Positions 8,311-16,677 of a DNA stretch of 64,000 nt are shown in pieces. Position numbers and translations under genes: made by a program. The DNA comes from Caulobacter sp. BK020 (GTDB lineage: Bacteria > Pseudomonadota > Alphaproteobacteria > Caulobacterales > Caulobacteraceae). The notes below the pieces were generated by a model. That model made no database searches and had not been told where the DNA came from. It saw nothing but the letters and a program-made list of their open reading frames with translations. The stretch covers positions 42,729 to 106,728 of the forward strand of contig NZ_SLZL01000017.1 in assembly GCF_004342605.1 (NCBI RefSeq), in the 5' to 3' direction. Each line of letters starts with the position of its first letter. Position 1 is the stretch's first letter.

Positions 8311-9081
8311 ATGGCGTTTTCGATGCAATCCCTGGGCGTCAACCGCGACGCGGCCTCCGAAGGCCTGTTCGTCGACGCCGTCGGCAAGTCGTTCGGCGAC
8401 CGTCCCGTCGTCAAGAGCGTCTCCCTGCGCCTCAAGCGCGGCGAGGTCGCGGGGCTGCTGGGCCCCAACGGCGCCGGCAAGACCACCTGTTTCTACATGA
8501 TCACCGGCCTGGTCGCCGCCGACTACGGCTCAATCTATCTGGACGGCGAGGACATCACCAGCCAGCCGATGTTCCAGCGCGCCCGCATGGGCGTGGGCTA
8601 CCTGCCGCAGGAGGCCTCGATCTTCCGCGGCATGACGGTCGAGCAGAACGTCATGGCCGTGGTCGAGATGCGCCAGAAGAACCAGCGCAAGGCGCGCGAA
8701 CACGTCACCGAGATCCTGGAAGAGCTGCGCATCACCCACATCCGCAAGTCGCCGGCCGTGGCCCTGTCGGGCGGCGAGCGCCGCCGGGTGGAAATCGCCC
8801 GCGCCCTGGCCAGCGAGCCGTCGTTCATGCTGCTGGACGAGCCGTTCGCCGGCATCGACCCGCTGGCGATCTCCGACATCCGCGAAGTGGTCAGCTATCT
8901 GAAGAACCGCGGCATCGGCATCCTAATCACCGACCACAACGTCCGCGAGACGCTGCAGATGGTCGACCGGGCCTCGATCATCCACGCCGGCGAGGTCCTG
9001 TTCGAAGGTTCGCCGCAGGAGATCGTCGACAATCCCGAGGTCCGCCGCGTCTATCTGGGCGACAGCTTCGACGAGCGCTGA
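8311..9081 (+). CDS. lptB: LPS export ABC transporter ATP-binding protein LptB
   Basis: 256 residues of a single ABC ATPase domain. Walker A is GPNGAGKTT at 51-59. The signature is LSGGE at 152-156. Walker B is LLDEP at 174-178, and the switch His is in ITDHNVRET. It powers extraction of LPS from the inner membrane with LptF/LptG, which are not in this window. About 20 extra N-terminal residues precede the ABC domain; internal ATG starts are possible. The A of AGGA in the lptA stop context serves as its ribosome-binding site. Confidence 0.96.
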   Translation: MAFSMQSLGVNRDAASEGLFVDAVGKSFGDRPVVKSVSLRLKRGEVAGLLGPNGAGKTTCFYMITGLVAADYGSIYLDGEDITSQPMFQRARMGVGYLPQEASIFRGMTVEQNVMAVVEMRQKNQRKAREHVTEILEELRITHIRKSPAVALSGGERRRVEIARALASEPSFMLLDEPFAGIDPLAISDIREVVSYLKNRGIGILITDHNVRETLQMVDRASIIHAGEVLFEGSPQEIVDNPEVRRVYLGDSFDER

Positions 9082-9270
9082 AGGCGGCCGGCGGCGAATT
9101 TTTAATCGCCCGGCGCCGCAGGCCCGGCAGAATTTAACGGCCCGCTCGCCCTTCGACCCGGCGCGCGGGCCGATTCCCGTCCGGACCAGCGTGGCTTAAG
9201 TCCAGCGTTTCCGGGCCCTTACCTCGTTCCGTGGAGAAAAACGTCCGTCTCTCCGGACGGAGTGTCGCAC

Positions 9271-9286
9271 TGGCCCGCTTTTTGCT
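9271..9286 (+). promoter_or_regulatory. candidate sigma-54 (-24/-12) promoter of rpoN
   Basis: TGGCCCGCTTTTTGCT matches the RpoN consensus TGGCACG-N4-TTGCW at all but one position. GG and GC have the invariant spacing. Transcription would begin near 9297-9299, leaving a leader of about 65 bases before the rpoN TTG start. It is the only strong -24/-12 match I noticed in the window's intergenic DNA. A GTCCG/CGGAC hairpin lies just upstream (9243-9258). Confidence 0.55.
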
Positions 9287-9361
9287 GGCGTTCGCGCCCC
9301 GTTAACCAGACTGCCCTTCAATGGCGATCAACAGGTTCGTTGATTTGCCCAGGAGGGCGCC

Positions 9362-10867
9362 TTGGCTCTCGGCCACAGATTGGAGCTTCGGCAAGGCCAG
9401 GGCCTTGTCATCACGCCGCAGCTTCAGCAGGCGATCAAGCTCCTGCAGCTGTCGAACCTGGAGCTCGACGCCTTCGTCGAGGCCGAGCTCGAGCGCAATC
9501 CCCTGCTCCAGCGCGAGGACGGCCCGGCCGAAACCGAGCGCGCCGTCGAAGAGATCGCCGAGCGCCCCACCGAGAATCTCGGCCTGGACTCCGTGTCCGA
9601 CAGCGCCGCCAGCCAGCAGATGGACGCCGCGCCCGACGACGTCTCGCCGGGCGAGCGCGCCACCGGCGACGGGACCGATTCCGGCGCCGAGCAGGCCGGC
9701 GGCCAGATCGACTGGTCGCGCACCGGCGGCGGCGGCAATTTCGAGGGCGACGGCCACTACGAAGAGGCCCTTGCCCGCGCCCCGACCCTGGTCGAGCACC
9801 TGACCGAGCAGTTGGCCGTGGCCGGCCTCTCTCCCGCCCAGAACGTCGTGGCCGGGGTGCTGATCGATGCGGTCGACGACACCGGCTACCTGCGCGCCGA
9901 CCTCCTGGAGGTGGCCCAGCGCCTGGGCTGCGACCTGGCCTTCGTCGAGGGCGTGCTCAAGGTGCTGCAAGGCTTCGAGCCGGCCGGCGTCATGGCTCGC
10001 GACGTGCGTGAGTGCCTGGCCCTGCAACTGAAGGACGTCAATCGCTACGACCCCTGCATGGCCGCCCTGCTGGACAATCTGGACCTGCTGGCCCGTCGCG
10101 ACATGAACGCCCTGCGCAGGGTCTGCGGCGTCGACGACGAAGACCTGCGCGAGATGGTCGCCGAGATCCGCGCCCTGACTCCCCGCCCCGGCGCGGCCTT
10201 CCATTCCGACCCACCGCAAACGCTTGTGCCCGATGTCCACGTGCGCGAGACGCCCGGCGGCCTGTGGCACGTGGAGCTGAACACCGACACCCTGCCCAAG
10301 GTGCTGGTCGACCAGCGCTACCACGCGCGGGTCAGCAAGGGCGCGCGGACCGAGCAGGAAAAGACCTTCGTCGCCGACAGCTTCGCTACGGCCAACTGGC
10401 TGGTCAAAAGCCTCGACCAGCGGGCCAAGACCATCCTGAAGGTCTCCAGCGAGATCGTCCGCCAGCAGGACGGCTTCCTGGCCTATGGCGTCGAGCACCT
10501 GCGGCCGCTGAACCTGAAGACCGTCGCCGACGCCATCGGCATGCACGAATCGACGGTCAGCCGGGTGACCTCCAACAAGTACATCGCCACCCCGCGCGGG
10601 GTGTTCGAGCTGAAGTACTTCTTCACCTCGGCGATCCAGGCCACCGAGGGCGGCGAGGCCCACTCGGCCGCCAGCGTGCGCCACAAGATCAAGGGCCTGG
10701 TCGAGGCCGAGCGCACCGAGGCCGACGTCCATTCCGACGACCGCATCGTCGAGATCCTCAAGGAAAGCGGCGTCGACATCGCCCGCCGCACCGTGGCCAA
10801 GTATCGCGAGGCCCTGCGGATCCCATCGTCGGTCGAACGCCGGCGCCTGATCAAGGAAACCGCCTGA
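9362..10867 (+). CDS. rpoN: RNA polymerase sigma-54 factor
   Basis: 501 residues. The N-terminal Gln/Leu-rich activator-interacting region I (LRQGQGLVITPQLQQAIKLL) is followed by an acidic variable region. Then come the core-binding domain, a helix-turn-helix around residues 380-420, and the RpoN box ARRTVAKYRE at about 474-483. Sigma-54 directs transcription of nitrogen, flagellar and stalk genes in Caulobacter relatives and needs ATP-dependent activators. The start is TTG at 9362 with a perfect AGGAGG at 9351-9356; no ATG is better placed. It heads a unit with exoD, hpf and ptsN. Confidence 0.97.
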   Translation: MALGHRLELRQGQGLVITPQLQQAIKLLQLSNLELDAFVEAELERNPLLQREDGPAETERAVEEIAERPTENLGLDSVSDSAASQQMDAAPDDVSPGERATGDGTDSGAEQAGGQIDWSRTGGGGNFEGDGHYEEALARAPTLVEHLTEQLAVAGLSPAQNVVAGVLIDAVDDTGYLRADLLEVAQRLGCDLAFVEGVLKVLQGFEPAGVMARDVRECLALQLKDVNRYDPCMAALLDNLDLLARRDMNALRRVCGVDDEDLREMVAEIRALTPRPGAAFHSDPPQTLVPDVHVRETPGGLWHVELNTDTLPKVLVDQRYHARVSKGARTEQEKTFVADSFATANWLVKSLDQRAKTILKVSSEIVRQQDGFLAYGVEHLRPLNLKTVADAIGMHESTVSRVTSNKYIATPRGVFELKYFFTSAIQATEGGEAHSAASVRHKIKGLVEAERTEADVHSDDRIVEILKESGVDIARRTVAKYREALRIPSSVERRRLIKETA

Positions 10868-10923
10868 CCGATGGTCCGGACGCTCGCGATCCGCGTTGAT
10901 AGACACGCGATCCAAGGCTGAGC

Positions 10924-11535
10924 ATGAGCATCCAGAGACTATCCGACGTGATCGAAGGATTCGGCGAGGACGAACGTCCCGTCCTGACCGTCGGCCAGAT
11001 GCTGGAGCAGTTCGACAGCCGCGCCTTCGGGGCCATGCTGCTGGTGTTCGGCCTGCTGAACTGCCTGCCCCTGCCCCCCGGCTCATCGACGATCCTCAGC
11101 CTGCCGATCCTGCTGCTGGCCCCGCAGATCGCCTGGGGGTCCGACGTCCCCTGGCTGCCGCGCCGGCTGGTCGAGCACCCCCTGAAGCGCGACGACCTGC
11201 GCGGGCTGTTCCGTCGGCTGACGCCGATCGTCCGGCGGATGGAGCTGGTCACCCGCCCGCGGCTGAAGATCCTGTTCGGGCCGGTCGGCGAGCGGCTGAT
11301 CGGGGTGGTCTGCACCCTGCTGGCCCTGGTGCTGGTGCTGCCCATCCCGCTGGGCAACCTGGCGCCCGGCGCCACCGTGGCCGTCCTGGCCCTGGCCCTG
11401 CTGCAGCGCGACGGCCTGCTGGCCCTGCTGGGCTACCTGATGGGGGCGGTCAGCGTGGGCCTGCTGGTCCTGAGCGCGGGCGTGGTGGCGGCCGCGGTCG
11501 ACCGGTTGCTGCACATGATTCCGGGACTGGTTTAA
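10924..11535 (+). CDS. exoD: exopolysaccharide synthesis protein ExoD family
   Basis: 203-residue membrane protein of the ExoD family. A polar N-terminus with the conserved VTVGQMLEQFDSRAFGAMLL-type segment is followed by NCLPLPPGSS and several hydrophobic helices (about 35-75, 120-150 and 155-190). The biochemical function of ExoD is unknown; rhizobial mutants are affected in polysaccharide production and alkaline tolerance. The reported Caulobacter rpoN locus carries a 203-residue ORF at the same place, which agrees with this length. It lies 56 bases after rpoN. Confidence 0.85.
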   Translation: MSIQRLSDVIEGFGEDERPVLTVGQMLEQFDSRAFGAMLLVFGLLNCLPLPPGSSTILSLPILLLAPQIAWGSDVPWLPRRLVEHPLKRDDLRGLFRRLTPIVRRMELVTRPRLKILFGPVGERLIGVVCTLLALVLVLPIPLGNLAPGATVAVLALALLQRDGLLALLGYLMGAVSVGLLVLSAGVVAAAVDRLLHMIPGLV

Positions 11536-11586
11536 GTCGCTTTTGCGACGCTTGACACCAGACCCAGACGGGCGCGTTGTTAGGCC

Positions 11587-12219
11587 ATGCAAGTCCAAAT
11601 CTCCGGCAAGCATGTCGACGTTGGCGAGGCTCTGCGAGCGCGAGTCTCCGACGAAATCACCCTGAGCATCGGCAAGTATTTCGACCGCGGCGGTGACGCC
11701 GACGTCGTGATCAGCAAGGAGGGCTTCGCCTTCCGGGTCGATTGTTCGGTCAAGCTGGCTTCGGGCCAGCAGCTGATCAGCCATGGTTCGGGCGGCGACG
11801 CCCACGCGGCTTTCGACGCCGCCCTGGCCAAGATCGAGACGCGCATCCGGCGCTACAAGCGACGACTTAAGAGCCACTCGATCGCCGCCACCGCCAAGCA
11901 GGCGGAAAACGCCGCCATGTACGTGCTGCGGGCCCCCGACAGCGACGACATCGACGACGACGACTGGACCGTCGACGACGAGCACCCCAAGGGCGCTCCG
12001 GCCGCCATGGTCATCGCCGAGTCCCAGGCCGCCCTCAAGACGATGACTGTTTCCATGGCGGTCATGGAACTGGACTTGACCGAGTCCCAGGCAATCGTGT
12101 TTAGGAACGCCGCCCACGACGGATTGTCGGTGGTCTACAGGCGGCCTGACGGAAATATCGGCTGGATCGACCCCGAACGCACCAAATCGCTGAACGGGTA
12201 CGCACCGGCCGCAAGTTGA
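11587..12219 (+). CDS. hpf: ribosome hibernation-promoting factor, long form
   Basis: 210 residues. The N-terminal domain (about 1-105) is a sigma-54 modulation/S30EA domain that binds the decoding centre of idle ribosomes. An acidic linker follows, then a C-terminal dimerisation domain (about 150-205, LDLTESQAIVFRNAAHDG) that lets long HPF pair 70S ribosomes into 100S particles. The ATG at 11587 follows TTAGGCC. A short GTCGC-TTTT-GCGAC hairpin lies between exoD and hpf and may set hpf expression apart. The position between rpoN and ptsN is conserved across proteobacteria. Confidence 0.94.
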   Translation: MQVQISGKHVDVGEALRARVSDEITLSIGKYFDRGGDADVVISKEGFAFRVDCSVKLASGQQLISHGSGGDAHAAFDAALAKIETRIRRYKRRLKSHSIAATAKQAENAAMYVLRAPDSDDIDDDDWTVDDEHPKGAPAAMVIAESQAALKTMTVSMAVMELDLTESQAIVFRNAAHDGLSVVYRRPDGNIGWIDPERTKSLNGYAPAAS

Positions 12220-12316
12220 TCGAACCTCGGATCGGTCGGCGCGTTTCGGTAGGCCCCCGTCTCGGCGAGAGGCGGCGACGAAGCGCGACGACCGACTACG
12301 AGCGAGTTTCCATATC

Positions 12317-12787
12317 ATGACCCTTGGCGATCTCCTCGAGCCCGGCGCGGTCACCCTCAGAGTCAGCGCCGCCAACAAGCGTCAGGTTCTCGGCGTGATC
12401 GCCGACGTCGCCGCCCGCGCGTTCGGCGTTGACGCCGACGAGGCGCTGGAAGGCCTGATCGAGCGTGAGAACGCCGGCTCCACCGGCGTCGGCCAGGGCG
12501 TGGCCATCCCGCACGCGCGCCTGTCCGACATCGACCGGGTCCGCGCGGTGTTCGTGCGCCTGGAAACCCCGGTGGCGTTCGGCGCGGTGGACGACAAGCC
12601 GGTAGACCTGCTGATCGCGCTGTTCGCCCCCAGGCAGGCCGATTCCAACCACCTGCGGGCCCTGGCCCGGGTGTCGCGGATGATGCGCCAGCCCGAGCTG
12701 CGCGAGCAGCTGCGCCAGGCCCGCTCGGCCGACGCCGTGCACGTGATGCTGACCCAGGCCCACGAGAGCAAGCCCACCGCGGCCTGA
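12317..12787 (+). CDS. ptsN: nitrogen regulatory PTS IIA protein (EIIA-Ntr)
   Basis: 156-residue PTS EIIA type-2 domain. The phosphorylatable His66 lies in GVAIPHARL. EIIA-Ntr is the end of a phosphorelay (PtsP, NPr) that senses nitrogen status and controls potassium transport and, in Caulobacter, (p)ppGpp balance through the SpoT homologue. No sugar-transport IIB/IIC domains are attached. It ends the rpoN unit, 97 bases after hpf. PtsP and NPr are not in this window. Confidence 0.95.
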   Translation: MTLGDLLEPGAVTLRVSAANKRQVLGVIADVAARAFGVDADEALEGLIERENAGSTGVGQGVAIPHARLSDIDRVRAVFVRLETPVAFGAVDDKPVDLLIALFAPRQADSNHLRALARVSRMMRQPELREQLRQARSADAVHVMLTQAHESKPTAA

Positions 12788-12810
12788 CCCACCGAGCGAT
12801 CAGCCGCTCG

Positions 12811-13305
12811 TCAGAACCCCGCCATGTCGTCGCCCAGCCAGGCCGCGGCGGCGGGATTTCCATATTCGCAGCCGACCAGGACCTTGCCGTTCAGGGCCCC
12901 TTGGCTGAGCTGGTAGGCGACGATCTTGCGCGTATCGTCGATCCGCCGCTCGGCGGGTCCGTAGGGCTCGGCCTCAAGCTGGAGCCGGGCGGAGACCGCC
13001 GCCAGGGCCTCTCCCGACACGACCATGACGATCCGGCCCGGCGAGACATAGATCGCGTCCGTGGCATAGCCGAGCGCGCCGACCGGCCTGGCCAGGCGAT
13101 AGAGATCGCCCGACGGCGCGGCGAAGGTTTGGGCCGCCGTTTTCAGGCCGGCGTCCTCGGCGGCCAGCGCCCCCATCAGCGTGACGAGGTCGCCGTCGTC
13201 GACCTGGCAGGACACCGCCCGGGCCAGCAGACTTTCCGCAGCCAGCCCCGCCGACGGGGCGGCGACAGCCATCAGGGCCGCGGCGAGGGTCAGGAACCGG
13301 GTCAC
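12811..13305 (-). CDS. exported hypothetical protein
   Basis: 164 residues. A signal peptide (hydrophobic residues 3-22, ending SAGLAAES) precedes a mature domain with two cysteines (about 33 and 150), which could form a disulfide in the periplasm. No known domain was recognised. The start is GTG at 13305, only 5 bases beyond the stop of the cyclophilin gene upstream, so the two are probably co-transcribed. A job in periplasmic protein quality control would be guesswork from that linkage. Confidence 0.7.
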   Translation of the reverse strand: MTRFLTLAAALMAVAAPSAGLAAESLLARAVSCQVDDGDLVTLMGALAAEDAGLKTAAQTFAAPSGDLYRLARPVGALGYATDAIYVSPGRIVMVVSGEALAAVSARLQLEAEPYGPAERRIDDTRKIVAYQLSQGALNGKVLVGCEYGNPAAAAWLGDDMAGF

Positions 13306-13310
13306 GGCGC

Positions 13311-13916
13311 TCAGGCCCGCTTCATGCTCAGAATCCTGACCGGCGGGTTCAGCATCTGGCCCTTCATGGCCGGATAGAGGGCCGGGCCGTCGGCCTTCAG
13401 GGCCAGGATTTTCTTGACCACGTCCAGGCCCTGGACCACGCCGCCGAACGCCGCGAAACCCTGGTTGTCGCCGGGCCCGCCGGGGTGGGCGTCCAGATAA
13501 GGCTGGGGGCTGGCGCAGATGAAGAAGTCGCAGGTGGCCGTGCCCGGCGCGTTTCGGGCCATGGAAATGGTTCCCGCCCGGTGCTTGATCCCGGTCAGGC
13601 GGGTGCTCTCGTGGGCGATCGGGGCGAAGCGGCGCACGCGATCGGGCGGCCCGCCCTGGATCGAGCCGGCCCCCTTGACGCCCTTGGTCTTCGACGCGCG
13701 ATAGAAGGTCCCGCCGTCATATTTGTGGGCGTCGACATAGCGCAGGAAATTGGCCGAGGTGATCGGGGCCTTGCCGCTCTCCAGCTCCACCACGATCGTG
13801 CCGTGGTCGGTCTGGATGGCCACGCGGGGCTTGGGCGCCGCGGCCAGTACCGGAAGGGGGGCCGCCAGGAGCCCGGCGGCTCCCAGCAGGGTACGACGTC
13901 CGATCCAGGTGCTCAT
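13311..13916 (-). CDS. exported cyclophilin-type peptidyl-prolyl isomerase
   Basis: 201 residues. The N-terminus GRRTLLGAAGLL followed by LPVLAAA looks like a twin-arginine export signal. The cyclophilin domain covers about residues 30-195 and speeds cis-trans proline isomerisation during periplasmic folding. Cyclophilin landmarks include TFYRAS, GSIQGG, ISMARN, CDFFIC and FGGVVQGLDVV. The active-site arginine of the canonical FHR motif is present as YRAS. The next gene starts 5 bases after it on the same strand. Confidence 0.88.
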   Translation of the reverse strand: MSTWIGRRTLLGAAGLLAAPLPVLAAAPKPRVAIQTDHGTIVVELESGKAPITSANFLRYVDAHKYDGGTFYRASKTKGVKGAGSIQGGPPDRVRRFAPIAHESTRLTGIKHRAGTISMARNAPGTATCDFFICASPQPYLDAHPGGPGDNQGFAAFGGVVQGLDVVKKILALKADGPALYPAMKGQMLNPPVRILSMKRA

Positions 13917-13980
13917 GCTCGCCGCTCCTCGCCTGTGGCCGCGACTCCTTAGCGCGCCGAGGAACGTTGATCGAGCGGTC

Positions 13981-14250
13981 TTAGTGCACCGAGACCGGCG
14001 CCAGTTCGTGGGCGAGGGCGGCGGCGACGGCCGCGTCCTTGTCGGTCAGCACGGCCAGGCGGGCGCCGTCGGCGCGGAACACCGCGTACAGGGTCTGGTC
14101 GGGAGACAGCTCGACCTCGTCGGTCACGCCGACCGGCACGTCGGCCAGAATCTCCGCCGCCTTGATCGGGCGCACATAGACCAGGTCCGGGGCGCCCAGG
14201 GCCGCGAAGGCCTCGGCCGAGAAGAACGGGGTAGCGGGGTTGGGTGTCAT
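13981..14250 (-). CDS. DUF1150 family protein
   Basis: 89-residue acidic protein of the DUF1150 family, seen mostly in alphaproteobacteria and often next to small heat-shock protein genes. It has no signal or membrane segment. A full AAGGAGGT site precedes the ATG at 14250. It lies 90 bases downstream of the Hsp20 gene on the same strand, which suggests one heat-shock unit. Its function is unknown. Confidence 0.82.
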   Translation of the reverse strand: MTPNPATPFFSAEAFAALGAPDLVYVRPIKAAEILADVPVGVTDEVELSPDQTLYAVFRADGARLAVLTDKDAAVAAALAHELAPVSVH

Positions 14251-14340
14251 AAGACCACCTCCTTCGAAAGGGGAACGCCCCGTGGCGCGTCTGGGTTCAG
14301 CCCGCGCGCCGGGGACTGTCGTCGGGCTGTCGCTGGGCGA

Positions 14341-14766
14341 TCAGCCCACCGAGCGGATCGGGATGCGGCGGACCAGCCGCTCGGGCTCCGGACGGGCCAG
14401 GTCCACGTGCAGCAGGCCATGCTCGAGCGTGGCGGCCGTGACCTCCATGCCCTCGGCCAGCACGAAGGTCCGCAGGAAGCCGCGGGCGGCGATGCCGCGA
14501 TGCAGATAGGCCTTGTCGGCCTCGGGCCGGCCCTCGGTCTCGCGCCGCCCGGCCACCACCAGCTGGCCGCCTTCGACGGTGACCTGCAGCTGGTCGGGCG
14601 AGAAGCCGGCCACCGCCAGGGTGATGCGCACCCCGCCGTCCTCGGCCTGCTCGACATTGTAGGGCGGATAGCTTTCGGCGGCGGCCTTGGCCGCGCGCTC
14701 GATCAGGTCTCTGGTGTGCTCGAAGCCCAGCAGGAAGGGGCTGTCGAACAGAATCGTCCGGGTCAT
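14341..14766 (-). CDS. Hsp20/IbpA-type small heat-shock protein
   Basis: 141 residues. The N-terminus MTRTILFDSPFLLGFEHT is typical of class A alphaproteobacterial small heat-shock proteins. The alpha-crystallin domain (about 35-125) follows, with AGFSPDQLQVTVEGGQLVV and the C-terminal GLLHVDLARP beta strands. It is an ATP-independent holdase that keeps unfolding proteins soluble. The terminal IPIRSVG supplies the I-x-I/V oligomerisation motif. A candidate heat-shock promoter lies upstream at 14841-14872. Confidence 0.93.
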   Translation of the reverse strand: MTRTILFDSPFLLGFEHTRDLIERAAKAAAESYPPYNVEQAEDGGVRITLAVAGFSPDQLQVTVEGGQLVVAGRRETEGRPEADKAYLHRGIAARGFLRTFVLAEGMEVTAATLEHGLLHVDLARPEPERLVRRIPIRSVG

Positions 14767-14840
14767 CGCGAAGTCCTCGCTGAAGCGACTTCGTTCGTCG
14801 GACGCGACCCGGGATCGGCGTCGCGCCTGACGACGTGATG

Positions 14841-14872
14841 TCTAGGTGGCGATGCATGGGGACGGGTTCAAG
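14841..14872 (-). promoter_or_regulatory. candidate RpoH (sigma-32) promoter of hsp20
   Basis: On the minus strand CTTGAAC (14872-14866) resembles the sigma-32 -35 element. After 14 bases, CGCCACCTAGA (14851-14841) is an imperfect -10 of the CCCCATNTA type. The leader would be about 70 bases. The -35 match is good and the -10 is poor, so this is tentative. Confidence 0.3.
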
Positions 14873-14977
14873 ATGGAGGACGTTTCAGCCGGCTTCGCGG
14901 CGCACGTCAGCCCCTGCAATTCTTACCGGTCGCCACGCCGCCGCTTTGCGCTATCAAGGTCGCGGGAGGACGCGGGC

Positions 14978-15640
14978 ATGAAGCGACGGCGGCCAAGCAC
15001 AGCGCGACGACGGGGCTTTTCGCTGATCGAGGCTCTGGTGGTTCTCGCCGTGGCCGGCGCGGCGCTGATGCTGATCTTCTCCGTCGGCGTACGGTCCACC
15101 GAAATCGCCTTCCGCCTGGGCCGCCGCGCGCTCGACCTGGCCGACCGCCAGGTCTCCACCGACGCCCTGCGCGGGGTGGTCCGGGGGCTGGTCATCCCGC
15201 CGACCGGCTCCGGGGCTCGGACCGGCGCCACCGACGCCACCGGAACGCCCCGCCGGTTCGGTGGTCCTGCGGTGCTGGCGACCGCTACGCCCTGCGCGGG
15301 GTCCGGACCGGCGGCGTGGGTCGAGGTTTCCCTGGTCGGCGAGGCCGACGGCGACGTGATCACCTGCCGGGCCGACGACGGACCCGCGGTCGTCCTGGCC
15401 GACCTGAGGCCGCGCCGGGCCCGATTCAGCTATTCCGAAGACGGCGAGCGCTGGCGGGACTCCTGGCGCGCGACGCCGCGCCTGATGGACCGGGCGCTCG
15501 CCCCGCGCGAACAAGGCGTCTACGTGCGCCTGGCCACCGACGACGGCCGGGTCGAGGTGATCGAACGCGCCACCTCGGGCCGACCGGGTCCGCCGCCCGC
15601 CGCCCCGCGCGACGCGTCGGTCAGGGGGCCTGCGCTGTGA
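14978..15640 (+). CDS. gspJ: type II secretion minor pseudopilin GspJ
   Basis: 220 residues. A type III leader ends at G13, then FSLIEALVVLAVAG with Glu at +5, the class III pre-pseudopilin signature. A single N-terminal helix and a globular domain follow. GspJ joins GspI and GspK at the tip of the pseudopilus. It is named J because of its length and because gspK follows with a GTGA overlap. GGGAGGA lies 7 bases before the ATG at 14978. The tail is proline-rich and disordered. Confidence 0.8.
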   Translation: MKRRRPSTARRRGFSLIEALVVLAVAGAALMLIFSVGVRSTEIAFRLGRRALDLADRQVSTDALRGVVRGLVIPPTGSGARTGATDATGTPRRFGGPAVLATATPCAGSGPAAWVEVSLVGEADGDVITCRADDGPAVVLADLRPRRARFSYSEDGERWRDSWRATPRLMDRALAPREQGVYVRLATDDGRVEVIERATSGRPGPPPAAPRDASVRGPAL

Positions 15641-16677
15641 GCGCGCCGGTCGCGAAGCGGGGTTTCGCCCTGCCGGCGGTGCTGGCGGTGACGGCCATCG
15701 TCACCCTGGTGTTCCTGGTCGCCATCCTGGCGCTCGACAGCCTCGTCCAGCAAACTCGGCGAGCGGTCGAAACCAGCCGGTTCGAGACCCAGGCCCTGAG
15801 CCTGGAGGCCCACGCGGCCTATATCGTGGCGGTAGGCGCGCCAACGGCCGATGCGGTGCTCGTCCGCGATCTCGACCCACGGCTCGACGCTCGCCTGCGC
15901 ATCGACGGAACGCCCTATTCGACGCCGAACGCCTCGCCGCTGCGGCTGTCGCTGCAGGACGGGGCGGGACTGATCAACCTCGACAACCTGCCCGCCCCGG
16001 CAATCGCGCGGCTGCTGGCGGCCCTGGGGGCGCCCATCGACCGACGCGCCGCCCTGGCCGACCGCTTCAGCGACTACATCGACATCGACGACCTCGCCCG
16101 CATCGACGGCGCCGAGGCTCCGGCCTATCGCGACCTGGGCTTGCCGCCGCCGCCGGACGCTCCCCTGCGGACGGTCGACCAGGCCCTGGGCGTGCTGGGC
16201 TGGAAAACGGCCGTGCCGCGCGAGCGCTGGCGCGCGCTGCGCGACGACCTGACGGCCGAGCCCAGCTCGACCGCGATCAACGTCAACACCGCCACGCCCG
16301 TCGCCCTGACGGTGATGTACGGCCTGACCGACGACCAGGTCGCCGCCGCGCTGGATCGCCGACGGAACGCGGCGTTCACCGGCCTGGAGGATCTGGGCCG
16401 GGCCGCCGGCCTGCGCCTGAGCGGCGACGCCGAGCGGCTTTACGGCTTCCCCAACGGGCGATTTGCCCTAAAGATCAGCGCTCCGGGGGCGGGCCTGGAC
16501 TATCGCGCCCGGATCATGCTGACGCCGCGCGACCGCGAGCGTCCGGTTTGGATCGGGGAGCCAGCCCTGTCTCTCTCGCCAGTCGACGAAAGGGCGGAAC
16601 GGCAGACGGATGCGCCTCTCTTTCCTGACCCCGCGCCAGGTGTTGCTGACCCCGGACGGCCGCTTCGAGACGGTTGA
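15637..16677 (+). CDS. gspK: type II secretion minor pseudopilin GspK
   Basis: 346 residues. The leader is short (cleavage after G9, then FALPAVLAVTAIV), and the usual Glu at +5 is replaced, as is normal for GspK. The large globular domain with a helix-hairpin-helix-like INVNTATPVALTVMYGL segment (about 215-235) is diagnostic. GspK caps the pseudopilus and begins its assembly. The start is a GTG overlapping the gspJ stop (GTGA). The 3' end overlaps gspL by 68 bases. Confidence 0.88.
   Translation: MSAPVAKRGFALPAVLAVTAIVTLVFLVAILALDSLVQQTRRAVETSRFETQALSLEAHAAYIVAVGAPTADAVLVRDLDPRLDARLRIDGTPYSTPNASPLRLSLQDGAGLINLDNLPAPAIARLLAALGAPIDRRAALADRFSDYIDIDDLARIDGAEAPAYRDLGLPPPPDAPLRTVDQALGVLGWKTAVPRERWRALRDDLTAEPSSTAINVNTATPVALTVMYGLTDDQVAAALDRRRNAAFTGLEDLGRAAGLRLSGDAERLYGFPNGRFALKISAPGAGLDYRARIMLTPRDRERPVWIGEPALSLSPVDERAERQTDAPLFPDPAPGVADPGRPLRDG

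Noticed and set aside
9192..9207. Possible CtrA box (TTAA-N7-TTAA) before rpoN
   Set aside because: TTAAGTCCAGCGTTT matches only one half; the second half is GTTT.
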